Below, piece after piece: positions 52,813 to 61,942 of a stretch of DNA of 64,000 nucleotides (position 1 is its first letter; each line of letters opens with the position of its first letter). The position numbers and the translations under genes were made by a program. The stretch comes from Streptomyces seoulensis (GTDB lineage Bacteria > Actinomycetota > Actinomycetes > Streptomycetales > Streptomycetaceae), in assembly GCA_013364255.1 (NCBI GenBank), contig CP054936.1:372001-436000 (forward strand), in the 5' to 3' direction. A model generated the notes under the pieces. The model made no database searches, was not told the origin of the DNA, and saw only the letters and a list, made by a program, of their open reading frames with translations.

Positions 52813-53349
52813 GTGAAGCGTGTCATGAGCGCCGCGCTCGCCACCGCTCTGCTGAGCGCCGGAGCCGTGGCGGTCTCGGCCACACCCGCCGCGGCCGGCG
52901 CCGCGTGCGACTCGTCGCCGATCTACTCGATCGGCGACAAGAAGACGGTGTGGAGTGCGACCAACGTGCACAGCGACTGGGCGCGGCCGGGCGTGACCAT
53001 CAGTTACGCGAAGAATGTGACCGGCTCCTGGACGGCCACCGGCACCGCCACGGTCGGCACCGAGGCGGGCGCCATCTTCGCCAAGGCGTCGGCGTCGTTC
53101 AGCGTCTCCCTGGGCAAGACCTGGACGAAGTCCGACACCTGGACGTACGCGGCCGCGGTCCAGAAGAAGAAGGGCAAGAGCCGGGGCCGCCTGATGATGT
53201 ACCACGAGGCCAAGGGCTTCAGCGTCACCAAGTACCGCATGGAGCCGAAGTTCGGCGGCGGCTGCAAGAAGGTGAAGCTCTGGAAGAAGTCCAACAACGT
53301 CGCCCCGGTCAAGAAGAACAGCAACCTGTGGGGCATCCAGTACGCGTGA
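52813..53349 (+). CDS. Secreted Ser/Thr-rich beta-type protein
   Basis: The 178-residue protein has a clear signal peptide (VKRVMSAALATALLSAGAVA..., AxA cleavage near residue 28). The mature chain has an alternating polar/hydrophobic segment (SWTATGTATVGTEAGAIFAK, SASFSVSLGKTWTKS) and a Lys-rich end (CKKVKLWKKSNN). The alternating pattern suggests long beta hairpins, as in some pore-forming proteins, but this is speculative. GTG 52813 follows GGGGGA. It is divergent from the toxin gene. Function unknown. Confidence 0.75.
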   Translation: MKRVMSAALATALLSAGAVAVSATPAAAGAACDSSPIYSIGDKKTVWSATNVHSDWARPGVTISYAKNVTGSWTATGTATVGTEAGAIFAKASASFSVSLGKTWTKSDTWTYAAAVQKKKGKSRGRLMMYHEAKGFSVTKYRMEPKFGGGCKKVKLWKKSNNVAPVKKNSNLWGIQYA

Positions 53350-53468
53350 CCTGACGGGTGGACGGGCCGGCGCACCATCGGACCAGCGGGTATGGCGGTG
53401 CGCCGGTCACGGCCGTCGAGCGGCGGATCGCCCCGACGGCCCTTCTGTGTCCCGGTCCTCCTCGCGGC

Positions 53469-53894
53469 TCAGTCCTCCTGGCCGCCCGCCCGCACGATCG
53501 TTCCCTGCGCCACGGCGACCAGGTGCTCCTCGCCCTGCTCCGAGACGACGTAGACCGAGCACTGGCACACGGCCTGCCGCCGGGTCGTGGCGGTCGCCTC
53601 GGCGCGGGCGACGACGAGATCGCCCACGGCCGGCCGAACATAGTTGATCTTGTACTCGGCGGTGAGCGCGTCGCCGCCCAGCGCGAGCCCTCCGGCGAAG
53701 GTCAGCGCGTTGTCGGCCAGGTAGCTGAGGACTCCGCCGTGCACGAAGCCGTGCTGCTGCTGGATCTCGGGCCGGTTGACGACGCGGATCTCGGCCGAGT
53801 CCGGCCCCACGGCGGTGAGTTCGGCGCCCAGGAACATGCTGAACGGCTGGGCCTGGAAGATGCGGTGCGCGAAACGGGTGAGGTCCGTGGTCAT
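53469..53894 (-). CDS. PaaI-family hotdog thioesterase
   Basis: The 141-residue protein is a hotdog-fold thioesterase with the PaaI signature QQQHGFVHGGVLSYLADNAL, where the GGVL helix carries the active-site region, and late ATTRRQAVCQCSVYV. It hydrolyses acyl- or aryl-CoA esters in the cytoplasm. ATG 53894 matches the family's usual N-terminus. A longer frame upstream is a shadow. It diverges from the glutamate-synthase-like gene. Confidence 0.88.
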   Translation of the reverse strand: MTTDLTRFAHRIFQAQPFSMFLGAELTAVGPDSAEIRVVNRPEIQQQHGFVHGGVLSYLADNALTFAGGLALGGDALTAEYKINYVRPAVGDLVVARAEATATTRRQAVCQCSVYVVSEQGEEHLVAVAQGTIVRAGGQED

Positions 53895-54042
53895 GGGTGT
53901 CGTCCTGTCGTTCGGGGAGGGGGCCCACCGTAGCGGTGTGATCCGCCGGCGGCCGAGGGCCCCGTGAGCGCACGGCGCCACCCTTACGGGTTTCTTGACG
54001 AACCACAGGACTGGAAGGCCGACCGAGGGCAATGCGCCAAGG

Positions 54043-55626
54043 GTGACCCGCATCGCAATCGTCGTCCTGACCCTGACACTCGGCCTCCTCGCGGCCGTCG
54101 CCGCCGTGCTGGCGTCGCCGTGGTGGTGCCTCGGCGCCGTGCCGCTCCTCGCACTGGGCCTGCTGGGCGCGTGGGACCTGCTCCAGCGGCGGCACTCGGT
54201 GCTGCGCAACTATCCCGTGCTGGGCCACGCCCGCTTCCTCCTGGAGCGGATCCGCCCCGAGCTCCAGCAGTACTTCATCGAGCGGAACTTCGACGGCCGC
54301 CCCTTCGACCGGGACGTCCGCACCATCGTCTACGAGCGGGCCAAGGGCACGGACGCCGAGCAGCCCTACGGCACCGAACGTGACGTCTACCTGGCCGGAT
54401 ACGAATACCTGGTGCCCTCCATGGCCCCGCGCCAGGCGCCGGGCACGCCCCCGCGGGTCCGGATCGGCGGCCCCGACTGCCGCCACCCCTACGACATGGC
54501 CCTGCTGAACGTGTCGGCGATGAGCTTCGGCTCGCTGTCGGCCAACGCGATCCTCGCCCTCAACGGCGGCGCCGCGGCCGGCGGCTTCGCCCACGACACC
54601 GGCGAGGGCGGCCTGTCGGAGTACCACCTGCGGCCGGGCGGTGACCTCGTCTGGGAGATCGGCACCGGCTACTTCGGCTGCCGCACCCAGGACGGCGACT
54701 TCGACCCCGCCGAGTTCGCCGACAAGGCCGCGCACGACCACGTCAAGTGCGTCTCCCTGAAGCTGTCGCAGGGCGCCAAGCCCGGCATCGGCGGCGTCCT
54801 GCCGGGAACCAAGGTCAACGCGGAGATAGCGAAGGTACGCGACGTGCCCCAGGGGCAGACGGTGATCTCACCGCCGTACCACAAGCTGTTCTCCACCCCG
54901 CGCGAACTCGTCCGCGCCGTCGCCCGGCTGCGGGAGCTGTCCGGGGGCAAGCCGACCGGGTTCAAGCTGTGTGTGGGCTCGCGGCAGCAGTTCCTCGCCG
55001 TGTGCAAGGCCATGCTGGAGGAGGGCGCCACGCCCGACTTCATCATCGTGGACGGCGGAGAGGGCGGCACCGGGGCGGCACCCATGGAGTTCGCCGACCA
55101 CGTGGGCGCCCCGCTGACCGAGGGCCTGCTCACCGTGCACAACGCCCTGGTCGGCGCCGGTCTGCGCGATCGCGTCCGGATCGGGGCGAGCGGCAAGATC
55201 GCCACCGGCACCGACCTGGTCAAACGCCTCGTCCAGGGCGCCGACTACGGCAACGCCGCGCGGGCGATGATGTTCGCCGTCGGCTGCATCCAGGCCCAGC
55301 GGTGCCACACCAACACCTGCCCCAGCGGCGTGGCCACCCAGGACCCCCGGCGCGCCCGCGCCCTCGACGTCCGCGACAAGACCCCGCGCGTGCGGCGCTT
55401 CCAGGAGGCGACCGTGGCCAGCGCCCTGGAGATCATGGCGTCCATGGGCGTCACCGACCCCGCCGAACTGCGCCCGCACATGCTCCGCCGGCGCATCGAC
55501 CCGCACACCGAGCGCTCCTACGAGGAGCTGTACGAGTGGCTGGAGCCCGGGCAGCTGCTCGCCGAGCCGCCCGAGGCCTGGGCGGCCGACTGGAAGACCG
55601 CCGACCCCGACCGTTTCACCGTCTGA
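54043..55626 (+). CDS. Membrane-anchored FMN/Fe-S glutamate-synthase-like protein
   Basis: The 527-residue protein has an N-terminal helical hairpin (IAIVVLTLTLGLLAAVAAVL) and then a GltB-like (alpha/beta)8 FMN domain: SAMSFGSLSANAI, KLSQGAKPGIGG, IIVDGGEGGTGAAP, VRIGASGKIATG and a [3Fe-4S]-type cysteine cluster CIQAQRCHTNTCPSGVAT. It lacks the amidotransferase domain, so it is a stand-alone FMN-binding glutamate-synthase-domain protein, not a complete glutamate synthase. GTG 54043 was chosen; TTG 53995 would add 16 residues. It is followed 32 bp later by a PoxB-like gene, suggesting a shared electron-transfer function at the membrane. Confidence 0.87.
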   Translation: MTRIAIVVLTLTLGLLAAVAAVLASPWWCLGAVPLLALGLLGAWDLLQRRHSVLRNYPVLGHARFLLERIRPELQQYFIERNFDGRPFDRDVRTIVYERAKGTDAEQPYGTERDVYLAGYEYLVPSMAPRQAPGTPPRVRIGGPDCRHPYDMALLNVSAMSFGSLSANAILALNGGAAAGGFAHDTGEGGLSEYHLRPGGDLVWEIGTGYFGCRTQDGDFDPAEFADKAAHDHVKCVSLKLSQGAKPGIGGVLPGTKVNAEIAKVRDVPQGQTVISPPYHKLFSTPRELVRAVARLRELSGGKPTGFKLCVGSRQQFLAVCKAMLEEGATPDFIIVDGGEGGTGAAPMEFADHVGAPLTEGLLTVHNALVGAGLRDRVRIGASGKIATGTDLVKRLVQGADYGNAARAMMFAVGCIQAQRCHTNTCPSGVATQDPRRARALDVRDKTPRVRRFQEATVASALEIMASMGVTDPAELRPHMLRRRIDPHTERSYEELYEWLEPGQLLAEPPEAWAADWKTADPDRFTV

Positions 55627-55644
55627 ACCGTCTGAACCGTCTGA
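55618..55644 (+). repeat. Three tandem copies of a 9-bp unit over the stop codon
   Basis: ACCGTCTGA is repeated three times without change. The first copy contains the TGA stop of the preceding gene and the others give two more in-frame TGAs. Confidence 0.95.
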
Positions 55645-55658
55645 CCTGGAGGACCGAA

Positions 55659-57422
55659 GTGGCCCGTACTGTCGCCCGCGTCATCGTGGACGCCCTGAGC
55701 GAACTCGGCGTGCGCCAGGTGTTCGGCGTCGTGGGAGACGCCCTGAACCCCTTGACGGACGCCCTGCGCACCACGGACGGCGTGGAGTGGGTGGGATGCC
55801 GGCACGAGGAGGCGGCGGCGTTCGCCGCGAGCGCCCAGTCGCAGCTCAGCGGCACCCTGGGCGTGTGCATGGGCACGGTCGGACCGGGCTCCGTGCACCT
55901 GCTCAACGGGCTGTACGACGCGGCCAAGAGCCACGCGCCGGTGCTGGCCATCGCCGGTCAGGTGCCGCTCGGCGAACTGGGCAGCGACTACTTCCAGGAG
56001 GTCGACAACGACGCCCTCTTCAGCGACGTGGCCGTCTTCCGCGCGACCGTCACCTCGCCCGACCAGCTGCCGCAGCTGCTGGAGCTGGCCGTGCGCAACG
56101 CGTTCGGCCGCAAGGGCGTCGCCGTCCTGACGGTGCCGGGCGACCTCGGCGAACGCGAGCTGAGCACGGACCGCCCGGCCCGCTTCTCCCTGAACCCGCC
56201 GGTGACCCGCCCGGAGGAGTCCGCCGTGCGCGAGGCGGCCGGACTCCTCGACCGCGCCGAGCGGGTCACACTGCTCGTCGGACGGGGCGCCCGCCACGCC
56301 CGCGAAGACGTCCTCGCCCTGGCCGACCGGCTGGCCGCGCCGATGGTCCTCACCCTCAAGGCCAAGGAGGGCTTCGAGGGCGACGCCAACCCCTTCCAGG
56401 TCGGCCAGACCGGACTGATCGGCAACCCGGCCGCCGCGTCGGCCCTGGAGGACGCGGACACCCTGCTCCTCCTGGGCACCGACTTCCCCTACCGGGACTG
56501 GTATCCCGAGGGGAAGACCGTCGTGCAGGTGGACACGGAGGCGACCCACATCGGGCGGCGGGTACCGGTCGAGGCCGGCCTCGTCGGCGATACGGGCGCG
56601 ACCGTCCGCGATCTGCTCACCCACCTCGCCGCCCCCGCGGCCGGGACGGACGGCGCGCGGGACCGCTCACACCTGGAGAAGGCGCGGAAGCGGTTCGAGG
56701 AGTGGCGCAGCGGTCAGGCGCGGCTCGCCGACCCGTCGCACGACAAGGGTCTGATCGGCCGGCTGCGGTCCACCTTCGACAACCGCTCCGACGACATCCG
56801 CCCCGAGGCGCTGGCGGCCGTGGTGGACCGGCTCGCCGCCGACGACGCCGTCTTCACCTCCGACACCGGCATGGCCACGGTGTGGCTGTCCCGGTTCGTC
56901 GAGATGCGCGGCGAGCGTCGGCTGATCGGCTCCTACAACCTCGGCTCGATGGCCAACGCGATGCCGCAGGCGCTGGGCGCCCAGTGCCTGGACCGGGAGC
57001 GGCAGGTCGTGGCCTTCTGCGGGGACGGCGGGCTGAGCATGCTGCTGGGCGACCTGATGACGCTGAAGACGCACCGGCTCCCCGTCAAACTCGTCGTCTT
57101 CGACAACCGCCGCCTGGGCATGGTCAAACTGGAGCAGGAGCAGGCCGGGCTCCCGGAGTTCGGCACGGTGCTGGACAACCCCGACTTCGCCGCCGTCGCC
57201 GAGGCGATGGGCATCCCCGGCATCCGCGTCACCGAGCCGGCCGAGCTGGAGAAGGCCGTGCGCCGCGCCTTCGACACACCGGGGCCGGTGCTGCTCGACG
57301 TGCTCACCAACCCGGACGAGGTCGCGGTCCCGGCCAAGCCGACCGTCGAGCAGGGCTGGGGGTTCGCGGTGGCCAAGGTCAAGGAGATCGTCCGCAGCCA
57401 CGGCGACGACGGCACCGCCTGA
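55659..57422 (+). CDS. poxB: ThDP-dependent pyruvate oxidase / PoxB-like enzyme
   Basis: The 587-residue protein has three ThDP-enzyme domains: an N-terminal PYR domain with the catalytic Glu in GCRHEEAAAFAAS, a central FAD/nucleotide-type domain, and a C-terminal PP domain with GDGGLSMLLGDLMTL and the metal-binding GDGG...N segment (VFDNRRLGMVK). Overall it resembles PoxB (pyruvate:quinone oxidoreductase), which decarboxylates pyruvate to acetate and sends electrons to quinone. GTG 55659 has GGAGG six bases upstream. It forms an operon with the glutamate-synthase-like gene and ends at a strong terminator. Other decarboxylases of the family are possible. Confidence 0.88.
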   Translation: MARTVARVIVDALSELGVRQVFGVVGDALNPLTDALRTTDGVEWVGCRHEEAAAFAASAQSQLSGTLGVCMGTVGPGSVHLLNGLYDAAKSHAPVLAIAGQVPLGELGSDYFQEVDNDALFSDVAVFRATVTSPDQLPQLLELAVRNAFGRKGVAVLTVPGDLGERELSTDRPARFSLNPPVTRPEESAVREAAGLLDRAERVTLLVGRGARHAREDVLALADRLAAPMVLTLKAKEGFEGDANPFQVGQTGLIGNPAAASALEDADTLLLLGTDFPYRDWYPEGKTVVQVDTEATHIGRRVPVEAGLVGDTGATVRDLLTHLAAPAAGTDGARDRSHLEKARKRFEEWRSGQARLADPSHDKGLIGRLRSTFDNRSDDIRPEALAAVVDRLAADDAVFTSDTGMATVWLSRFVEMRGERRLIGSYNLGSMANAMPQALGAQCLDRERQVVAFCGDGGLSMLLGDLMTLKTHRLPVKLVVFDNRRLGMVKLEQEQAGLPEFGTVLDNPDFAAVAEAMGIPGIRVTEPAELEKAVRRAFDTPGPVLLDVLTNPDEVAVPAKPTVEQGWGFAVAKVKEIVRSHGDDGTA

Positions 57423-57426
57423 TCCC

Positions 57427-57464
57427 GCCCGCCCTCACGGGCGCGCGAGCCCGTGAGGGCGGGC
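57427..57464. terminator. Strong bidirectional hairpin terminator
   Basis: Perfect 16-bp arms (57427-57442 and 57449-57464) with a 6-base loop lie 4 bp after the PoxB-like gene stop and 91 bp before the convergent CU044_5270 gene stop. Confidence 0.85.
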
Positions 57465-57555
57465 GCGCGACCCGTTGTCCGGTCGTGGTCGGGGAGCGGC
57501 GGGGTGGCGCCGGGGGCGCCAGGGGGCGCCACACCCCGGCGGCTCCCGGTCGAGG

Positions 57556-58671
57556 TCAGGTCGTCGTAGACGCCTTCTCGGTCGACACTTTCTCGGTCGG
57601 CGTCCTCCCGGCGGACGGCTTCTCGCGGAGGGTGTCGACGACGGCGCGTTCCAGGACCGCGGACTTGTTGATCAGGGTGCCTTTCCTGCCCAGGGAGGTG
57701 TCCTTGGTGAGGTAGGTCCGTTCGCCCAGGTATTCCAGGGTGGTCGGGTGGAAGATCCAGGTGGTGCGGTCGCCGGTGCGGGTGTTGTCGCGGGCCACGC
57801 CGATCCCGTGCCGGCCGGCCGCGTCGACCGCGTCGGAGTCCACGCTCACGCCGGGGATCCTCGCCGCGGCCTTGTACAAGGCGGCCGCGGTCTTCGGCGG
57901 CATCAGCGTCTCCCGCAGCAGTTCGCCGATGGCGTCGAAGGTGTCCTGGGCCCGGTCCCGGTCCTTCGCCGGGGTGTCCCGCCGGTCCTGGTCCCGGGTG
58001 ATCTCGGTGGTGAGCCGCTGGAGCAGGGCGTCGGGGTCGGTGGGCAGCGAGGCCAGCCACCGGTACGTGGGCCGGTCGAGGCCGGCCGGGTAGCCGACGG
58101 CGGTCTCGCCGTCCGGCACGCCGACCTCGATCGGGTAGTACGAGCCGTCCTCGTGGATCAGGCCCACATGGATCACCGGTCCGGGCTGCTGCGCCATCCA
58201 GACCTCGCGCTCGCGGGGGCCGGTCAGCTTCACGGGGCCGCCGAACCTGCCCTCGTTCTCGCTCTGGAGGGTCTTGACGTACACGAACTGGTCGTCGCCG
58301 ACCCTCTGTTCGTCCTTCTCCGCGGCGACCGCGGCGATCCGGTCGAGCAGCACGGCCGCGCCTCGCGGGGCCTCGGCCCGGGCGTGCGAGCCAGCGGCGG
58401 ACGGCGCCGGGACGCCGTCCCGGCCGGTGACGGCGAGCGTGGTCACCAGCACTCCGCCCAGAGCCAGTCCGGCGGCGGGCAGCAGAACGGCGGGACGCAG
58501 GAGACGGGGACGGGCGGAGGTGCGGGCGCCGTCCTGGTCGATCAGACGCATCAGGGTTTCCCTGTGGTGGAGATGACGGCCAGGGGGCAGGTCCCGTTCG
58601 GCCGGGGCCGGCAACAGCCGGGCCAGTTCCTCTCGTTCGGCCCGCTCGGGGCCGGAGGTACGGTCGTTCAT
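57556..58671 (-). CDS. CU044_5270-family membrane protein (sigma factor partner)
   Basis: The 371-residue protein has a cytoplasmic N-terminal region (MNDRTSGPERAEREELARLL...), one membrane helix (LLPAAGLALGGVLVTTLAV) and a large extracytoplasmic domain, the CU044_5270 layout. Family members are encoded right after ECF sigma genes and may act as anti-sigma-like or signal-sensing partners. Its ATG overlaps the sigma factor stop (ATGA). Thr/Lys-rich repeats (EKVSTEKAST) end the protein. The molecular role is not established. Confidence 0.87.
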   Translation of the reverse strand: MNDRTSGPERAEREELARLLPAPAERDLPPGRHLHHRETLMRLIDQDGARTSARPRLLRPAVLLPAAGLALGGVLVTTLAVTGRDGVPAPSAAGSHARAEAPRGAAVLLDRIAAVAAEKDEQRVGDDQFVYVKTLQSENEGRFGGPVKLTGPREREVWMAQQPGPVIHVGLIHEDGSYYPIEVGVPDGETAVGYPAGLDRPTYRWLASLPTDPDALLQRLTTEITRDQDRRDTPAKDRDRAQDTFDAIGELLRETLMPPKTAAALYKAAARIPGVSVDSDAVDAAGRHGIGVARDNTRTGDRTTWIFHPTTLEYLGERTYLTKDTSLGRKGTLINKSAVLERAVVDTLREKPSAGRTPTEKVSTEKASTTT

Positions 58672-59339
58672 CAGGCTTCCTCCTGGATGGACAGGGCCAC
58701 GAACGCGGCCCTGCTCTCTACCTCTCCGCGGCCGGGGCGGGGTTCCCCCGCGGACCGGACCGGTTCCGCCGGGTGTGCTTCCCGCGCGGCGGGCCCGCCC
58801 GGCGCCGAGCCGAGTTCCTCGTCGGTGAGGCGGCGCAGCCGGGTCCGGGCACGCGACAGCCGCGAGCGCACGGTGCCCACCGGGACGCCCAGGGCCTCGG
58901 CGGCCTCGGCGTAGTTCAGTCCGGACCAGACGCAGAGGGCCAGCACCTCGCGTTCCTGACGGCGCAGCCCGCCCAGCGCCCGCCGCACCGCGGCGAGCCG
59001 CCGTGCGTCATCGACGCGTCCGGCCGTGGCGTCCGCGATGTCCGCCACCAGTTCCGGGGCGGGGCGGCGGGCCAGGAAGGCCAGGCGCCGCCCGATACCG
59101 CGGTTGGCGTTGCGCGCCTTGTTGGTGGCGATCCCCAGCAACCACGGCCGCAGCGAGTCGCCCTCCGGCTCGACGGTGTGCCGGGTACGCCAGGCCGCCA
59201 GGAACGTCTCGGACAACACCTCCTCGGCCGTCGACGGGTTGCCCGTCAGCCGGTAGGCGTGGTTGTAGACCTCCCGCGCGTACGCGTCGTAGAGCGCGGT
59301 GAACGCCGCGTGGTCGCCCGCGCTGACCCGTGCGCGCAT
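58671..59339 (-). CDS. ECF RNA polymerase sigma factor
   Basis: The 222-residue protein has sigma2 (FTALYDAYAREVYNHAYRLT, STAEEVLSETFLAAWR) and sigma4 (RRALGGLRRQEREVLALCVW, NYAEAAEALGVPVGTVRSRL) domains and a short charged C-terminal tail. ATG 59339 is used; a GTG near 59372 with a GGAGAGG site upstream would add about 11 residues and is a real alternative. It is coupled to the CU044_5270 gene by an ATGA overlap. The signal is probably sensed by that partner at the membrane. The target promoters are unknown. Confidence 0.93.
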   Translation of the reverse strand: MRARVSAGDHAAFTALYDAYAREVYNHAYRLTGNPSTAEEVLSETFLAAWRTRHTVEPEGDSLRPWLLGIATNKARNANRGIGRRLAFLARRPAPELVADIADATAGRVDDARRLAAVRRALGGLRRQEREVLALCVWSGLNYAEAAEALGVPVGTVRSRLSRARTRLRRLTDEELGSAPGGPAAREAHPAEPVRSAGEPRPGRGEVESRAAFVALSIQEEA

Positions 59340-59496
59340 GCGCTCCCGATCTCCCTGCTCATCACATCTCACACCCACTACCTCTCCGGCCGGACCGAGG
59401 GGTTCCCGTGACCCGCGCCACACCACAGGGCGGGGCCACGGACCGCGGACGGCCGAAGGCGACAAGCTACCCGCGGGCGCCGTCCGGGGCGCGGGG

Positions 59497-60060
59497 TCAG
59501 TGGGTGTGGCCGCCGTGGTGCGCGGGGTTCGTGTCGCAGACGCCGTCGCGGACCATGTCCAGGTGCATGGCCACCACGGGCCTGGCCGAGCGGGCCGCGG
59601 CCACCACGCCGCTGTTCCTCCCCTGAGAGATCTCCTTGTCGATGACGACCAGCGTCTTGCGGTGGGCCGCGTCCTGCGCCTTCAGCCACGCCGCGTCGTA
59701 GGCGGAACCGCCCGCCTCGGCCTGGACGGCCTTCAGCTGCTTCTGCTGCGCCGCGGTCGGCTGGGTGGGCAGGGTGGTGTTCGTCTCGGCGGCCAGCTTG
59801 CGCACCGAGGCGTCCAGCTTGGTGTGGTCGCGCACCAGGGTCCGTCCGACGTCCTTGACGCAGGAGGTGGTGGCGTGCGTTCCGGCATCCTTGCCCGCGG
59901 CGATCTCGGCCAGGTTGCCCTGGTGGACCTGCACCAGGAACGTCTGGTCCTGGGATGTCTGGTCCTGGGACGTGTCGGAGGCGGCCGCGAGGACCTGGGG
60001 TGCGCACAGGCCGGTCAGGGACGCGGCCGCCACCACGGCGGCCAGAGTGTGTGAGCGCAT
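59497..60060 (-). CDS. DUF4142 secreted protein
   Basis: The 187-residue protein has a signal peptide (MRSHTLAAVVAAASLTGLCA, cleavage after VLAAA) and a four-helix DUF4142 domain with TFLVQVHQGNLAEIAAGKDA, then VRDHTKLDASVRKLA and a His-rich end (PAHHGGHTH). DUF4142 is a ferritin-like exported helical bundle of unknown role. ATG 60060 follows AAGGAG. The final His cluster might bind metal. Confidence 0.88.
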   Translation of the reverse strand: MRSHTLAAVVAAASLTGLCAPQVLAAASDTSQDQTSQDQTFLVQVHQGNLAEIAAGKDAGTHATTSCVKDVGRTLVRDHTKLDASVRKLAAETNTTLPTQPTAAQQKQLKAVQAEAGGSAYDAAWLKAQDAAHRKTLVVIDKEISQGRNSGVVAAARSARPVVAMHLDMVRDGVCDTNPAHHGGHTH

Positions 60061-60636
60061 GGGGATCGTGCTCCTTCGGTCCCGCCGGCCCGTACGCACG
60101 GGCCGGCCGAGAGGGGGACGGACGCAGGTCCGCATGCGGGACGGGTGCCACATCCCACGCCACCCATCACACCGATGCGGTCCCCGATTCACGCCGACGG
60201 GAGCTGCCACCGCCGCCCCCTCCGTCTGTCTCCGTGCGCCCGCCGCCGCGCAGAGTGAGCGACGCACCGCTCCGGATGCTCGTCGGCGCGGCCGCCCGGA
60301 GACGATCGTCGCCGCGCGACGCGGGCCCGGGTGGCGTCCGGCGTACGGGTCACACGTGTGTGTCCTGGCGTGTCATGGTCACAGCGGATCAGGGTGTGAA
60401 CCGCCCCGTCCAAGACCGCGGTGGGGCGGGCCGCTCGGGCACGCTCCTCCACGTCGGATCACGAGACCGCACCGAGCGCGTCAGACCCGTACCGCGCACG
60501 AGTCCCAGCGAGCCCATGCACCCCTTCCTCGGTGAAACGGTTTCTCGGGATGTCCGGCAGACTTAACGATATTGAGTTCCGGGAAGCGCCTTATTGCCCG
60601 GCTCGGACGACCGGGTCTCGAATGAGGGGAGAGGCC
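60061..60636. other. Long divergent intergenic region
   Basis: This 576-bp gap separates the DUF4142 and carboxylate-amine ligase genes. A GAAAC-G-GTTTC dyad (60534-60544) and an AT-rich ACTTAACGATATTG patch (about 60561-60574) lie at promoter distance from the rightward gene. Open frames across it are low quality, and I support no gene here. Confidence 0.55.
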
Positions 60637-61869
60637 GTGGGTCATGTGAAGCCCGGACACTTACCCGAGCGGGCGACGCTGGGCGTCGAGGAGGAGTTCA
60701 TTCTCCTCGACCGTCACACGCGCCGCCCCGTCGCCCGCAGCGATCAAGTGCTCGAAACCGGCCGCCCGTTCCTGGGCGCCGGTCACCTGGTGCCGGAGAT
60801 CTCCCAGTCGATGATCGAGACGGTCAGCCGGGTGTGCGTCACCGCCACGGAACTGCGACGGGAACTGACACGGCTGCGCCGGGGCGCGGCGCGTGCGGCG
60901 CGGGCGCACGACTGCGCTCCGCTGGCCTCGGGGACCTCGCTGCTCGGTCGCGCCGGCCCGGCGTCCGAGGGGGACCCGGCCGGTGTGCCGCGCGTGCGCG
61001 ACCACCCCCGCTACGTCAGGATCACGGAGCGCTTCGGGCCCCTGGTGAAGGATCAGGGCGTGTGCTCCTGCCACGTCCACGTGGGTGTTCCCGATCTGGC
61101 CACCGCCGTCGCCGTCACCAACCACCTGCGACCCTGGCTGCCGCTGTTCCTGGCGCTGACCGCGAACTCGCCCTTCTGGCACGGCGCCGACACCGGTCAC
61201 GCGAGCTGGCGGGTCATGGTCTGGAGCCGGTGGCCCACCGCCGGACCGCCGCCCTTCCTGCACTCGGCCGAGCACTACGAAGAGGTCGTCCGGTCCCTCG
61301 TGACCAGCGGCGCGGCACTGGATCCCGGAATGCTCTACTGGTACGCCCGCCCCTCGCGCCACGTGCCCACCGTCGAGGTCCGGGTCGCCGACGTCCTGCC
61401 CACCGTGACGCAGACGGTGGCCTACGCCCTGCTGGTCCGAGCCGTCGTCGCGCGGGCCCGCGCCGCGGTGGCCGCCGAGGCCCCCGCACCACGCGTCGAT
61501 CAGGACGTGCTCACCGCGGCCTGCTGGCGGGCGGCCCGCGACGGCGTCACCGGCCACCTGCTCGACATGTTCTCCCACTCGGCCGGCGCACCCCTGGCGT
61601 CCGTCCCGGCCGCGGAGCAGATCGCCGAGGCGCGCCGCCTCGCCCGGCCCCACCTCGCCCCCCAGGACCGCGTTCTCGTCGACGCCTGGCTGGGCCGCCT
61701 CGCCAGCGAGGGCACCGGCGCCGATCTGCAGCGGGCCGCCCATCTCGGCACGGGATGTCTGGAAGGCGTGGCCGACGGCCTCACCTTCGCGGCGGGCCCG
61801 GCGCCGTACGCCCTGAACGGCTGTCCGCCGCGCCCGCGTCCCTTCGCCCCCACCGAGGAGATGACCTGA
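60637..61869 (+). CDS. YbdK-type carboxylate-amine ligase (glutamate-cysteine ligase family 2)
   Basis: The 410-residue protein matches the GCS2/YbdK family: ATLGVEEEFILLDRHTRRP with the Glu-Glu-Glu metal site, SQSMIETVSRVC, SCHVHVGVPD with paired His, and VEVRVADVLPTV near the C-terminal part of the active site. These ATP-grasp-like ligases join glutamate to an amine, often cysteine, in actinobacterial thiol or amide metabolism. GTG 60637 was chosen for its GGGGAGAGG site; ATG 60622 would add five residues. It is not near other known pathway genes. Confidence 0.9.
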   Translation: MGHVKPGHLPERATLGVEEEFILLDRHTRRPVARSDQVLETGRPFLGAGHLVPEISQSMIETVSRVCVTATELRRELTRLRRGAARAARAHDCAPLASGTSLLGRAGPASEGDPAGVPRVRDHPRYVRITERFGPLVKDQGVCSCHVHVGVPDLATAVAVTNHLRPWLPLFLALTANSPFWHGADTGHASWRVMVWSRWPTAGPPPFLHSAEHYEEVVRSLVTSGAALDPGMLYWYARPSRHVPTVEVRVADVLPTVTQTVAYALLVRAVVARARAAVAAEAPAPRVDQDVLTAACWRAARDGVTGHLLDMFSHSAGAPLASVPAAEQIAEARRLARPHLAPQDRVLVDAWLGRLASEGTGADLQRAAHLGTGCLEGVADGLTFAAGPAPYALNGCPPRPRPFAPTEEMT

Positions 61870-61942
61870 CCGGACCCCCGCCCGATGCCTCGGCCCCTCC
61901 CCCGGGGCGCCCCGGGCGCGGTCGCCGGGGCGGACGGCGGCA

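Noticed and set aside
60534..60544. GAAAC-G-GTTTC dyad as an assigned operator.
   Set aside because: Short and lacking a nearby regulator or repeat copy; noted only within the intergenic entry.
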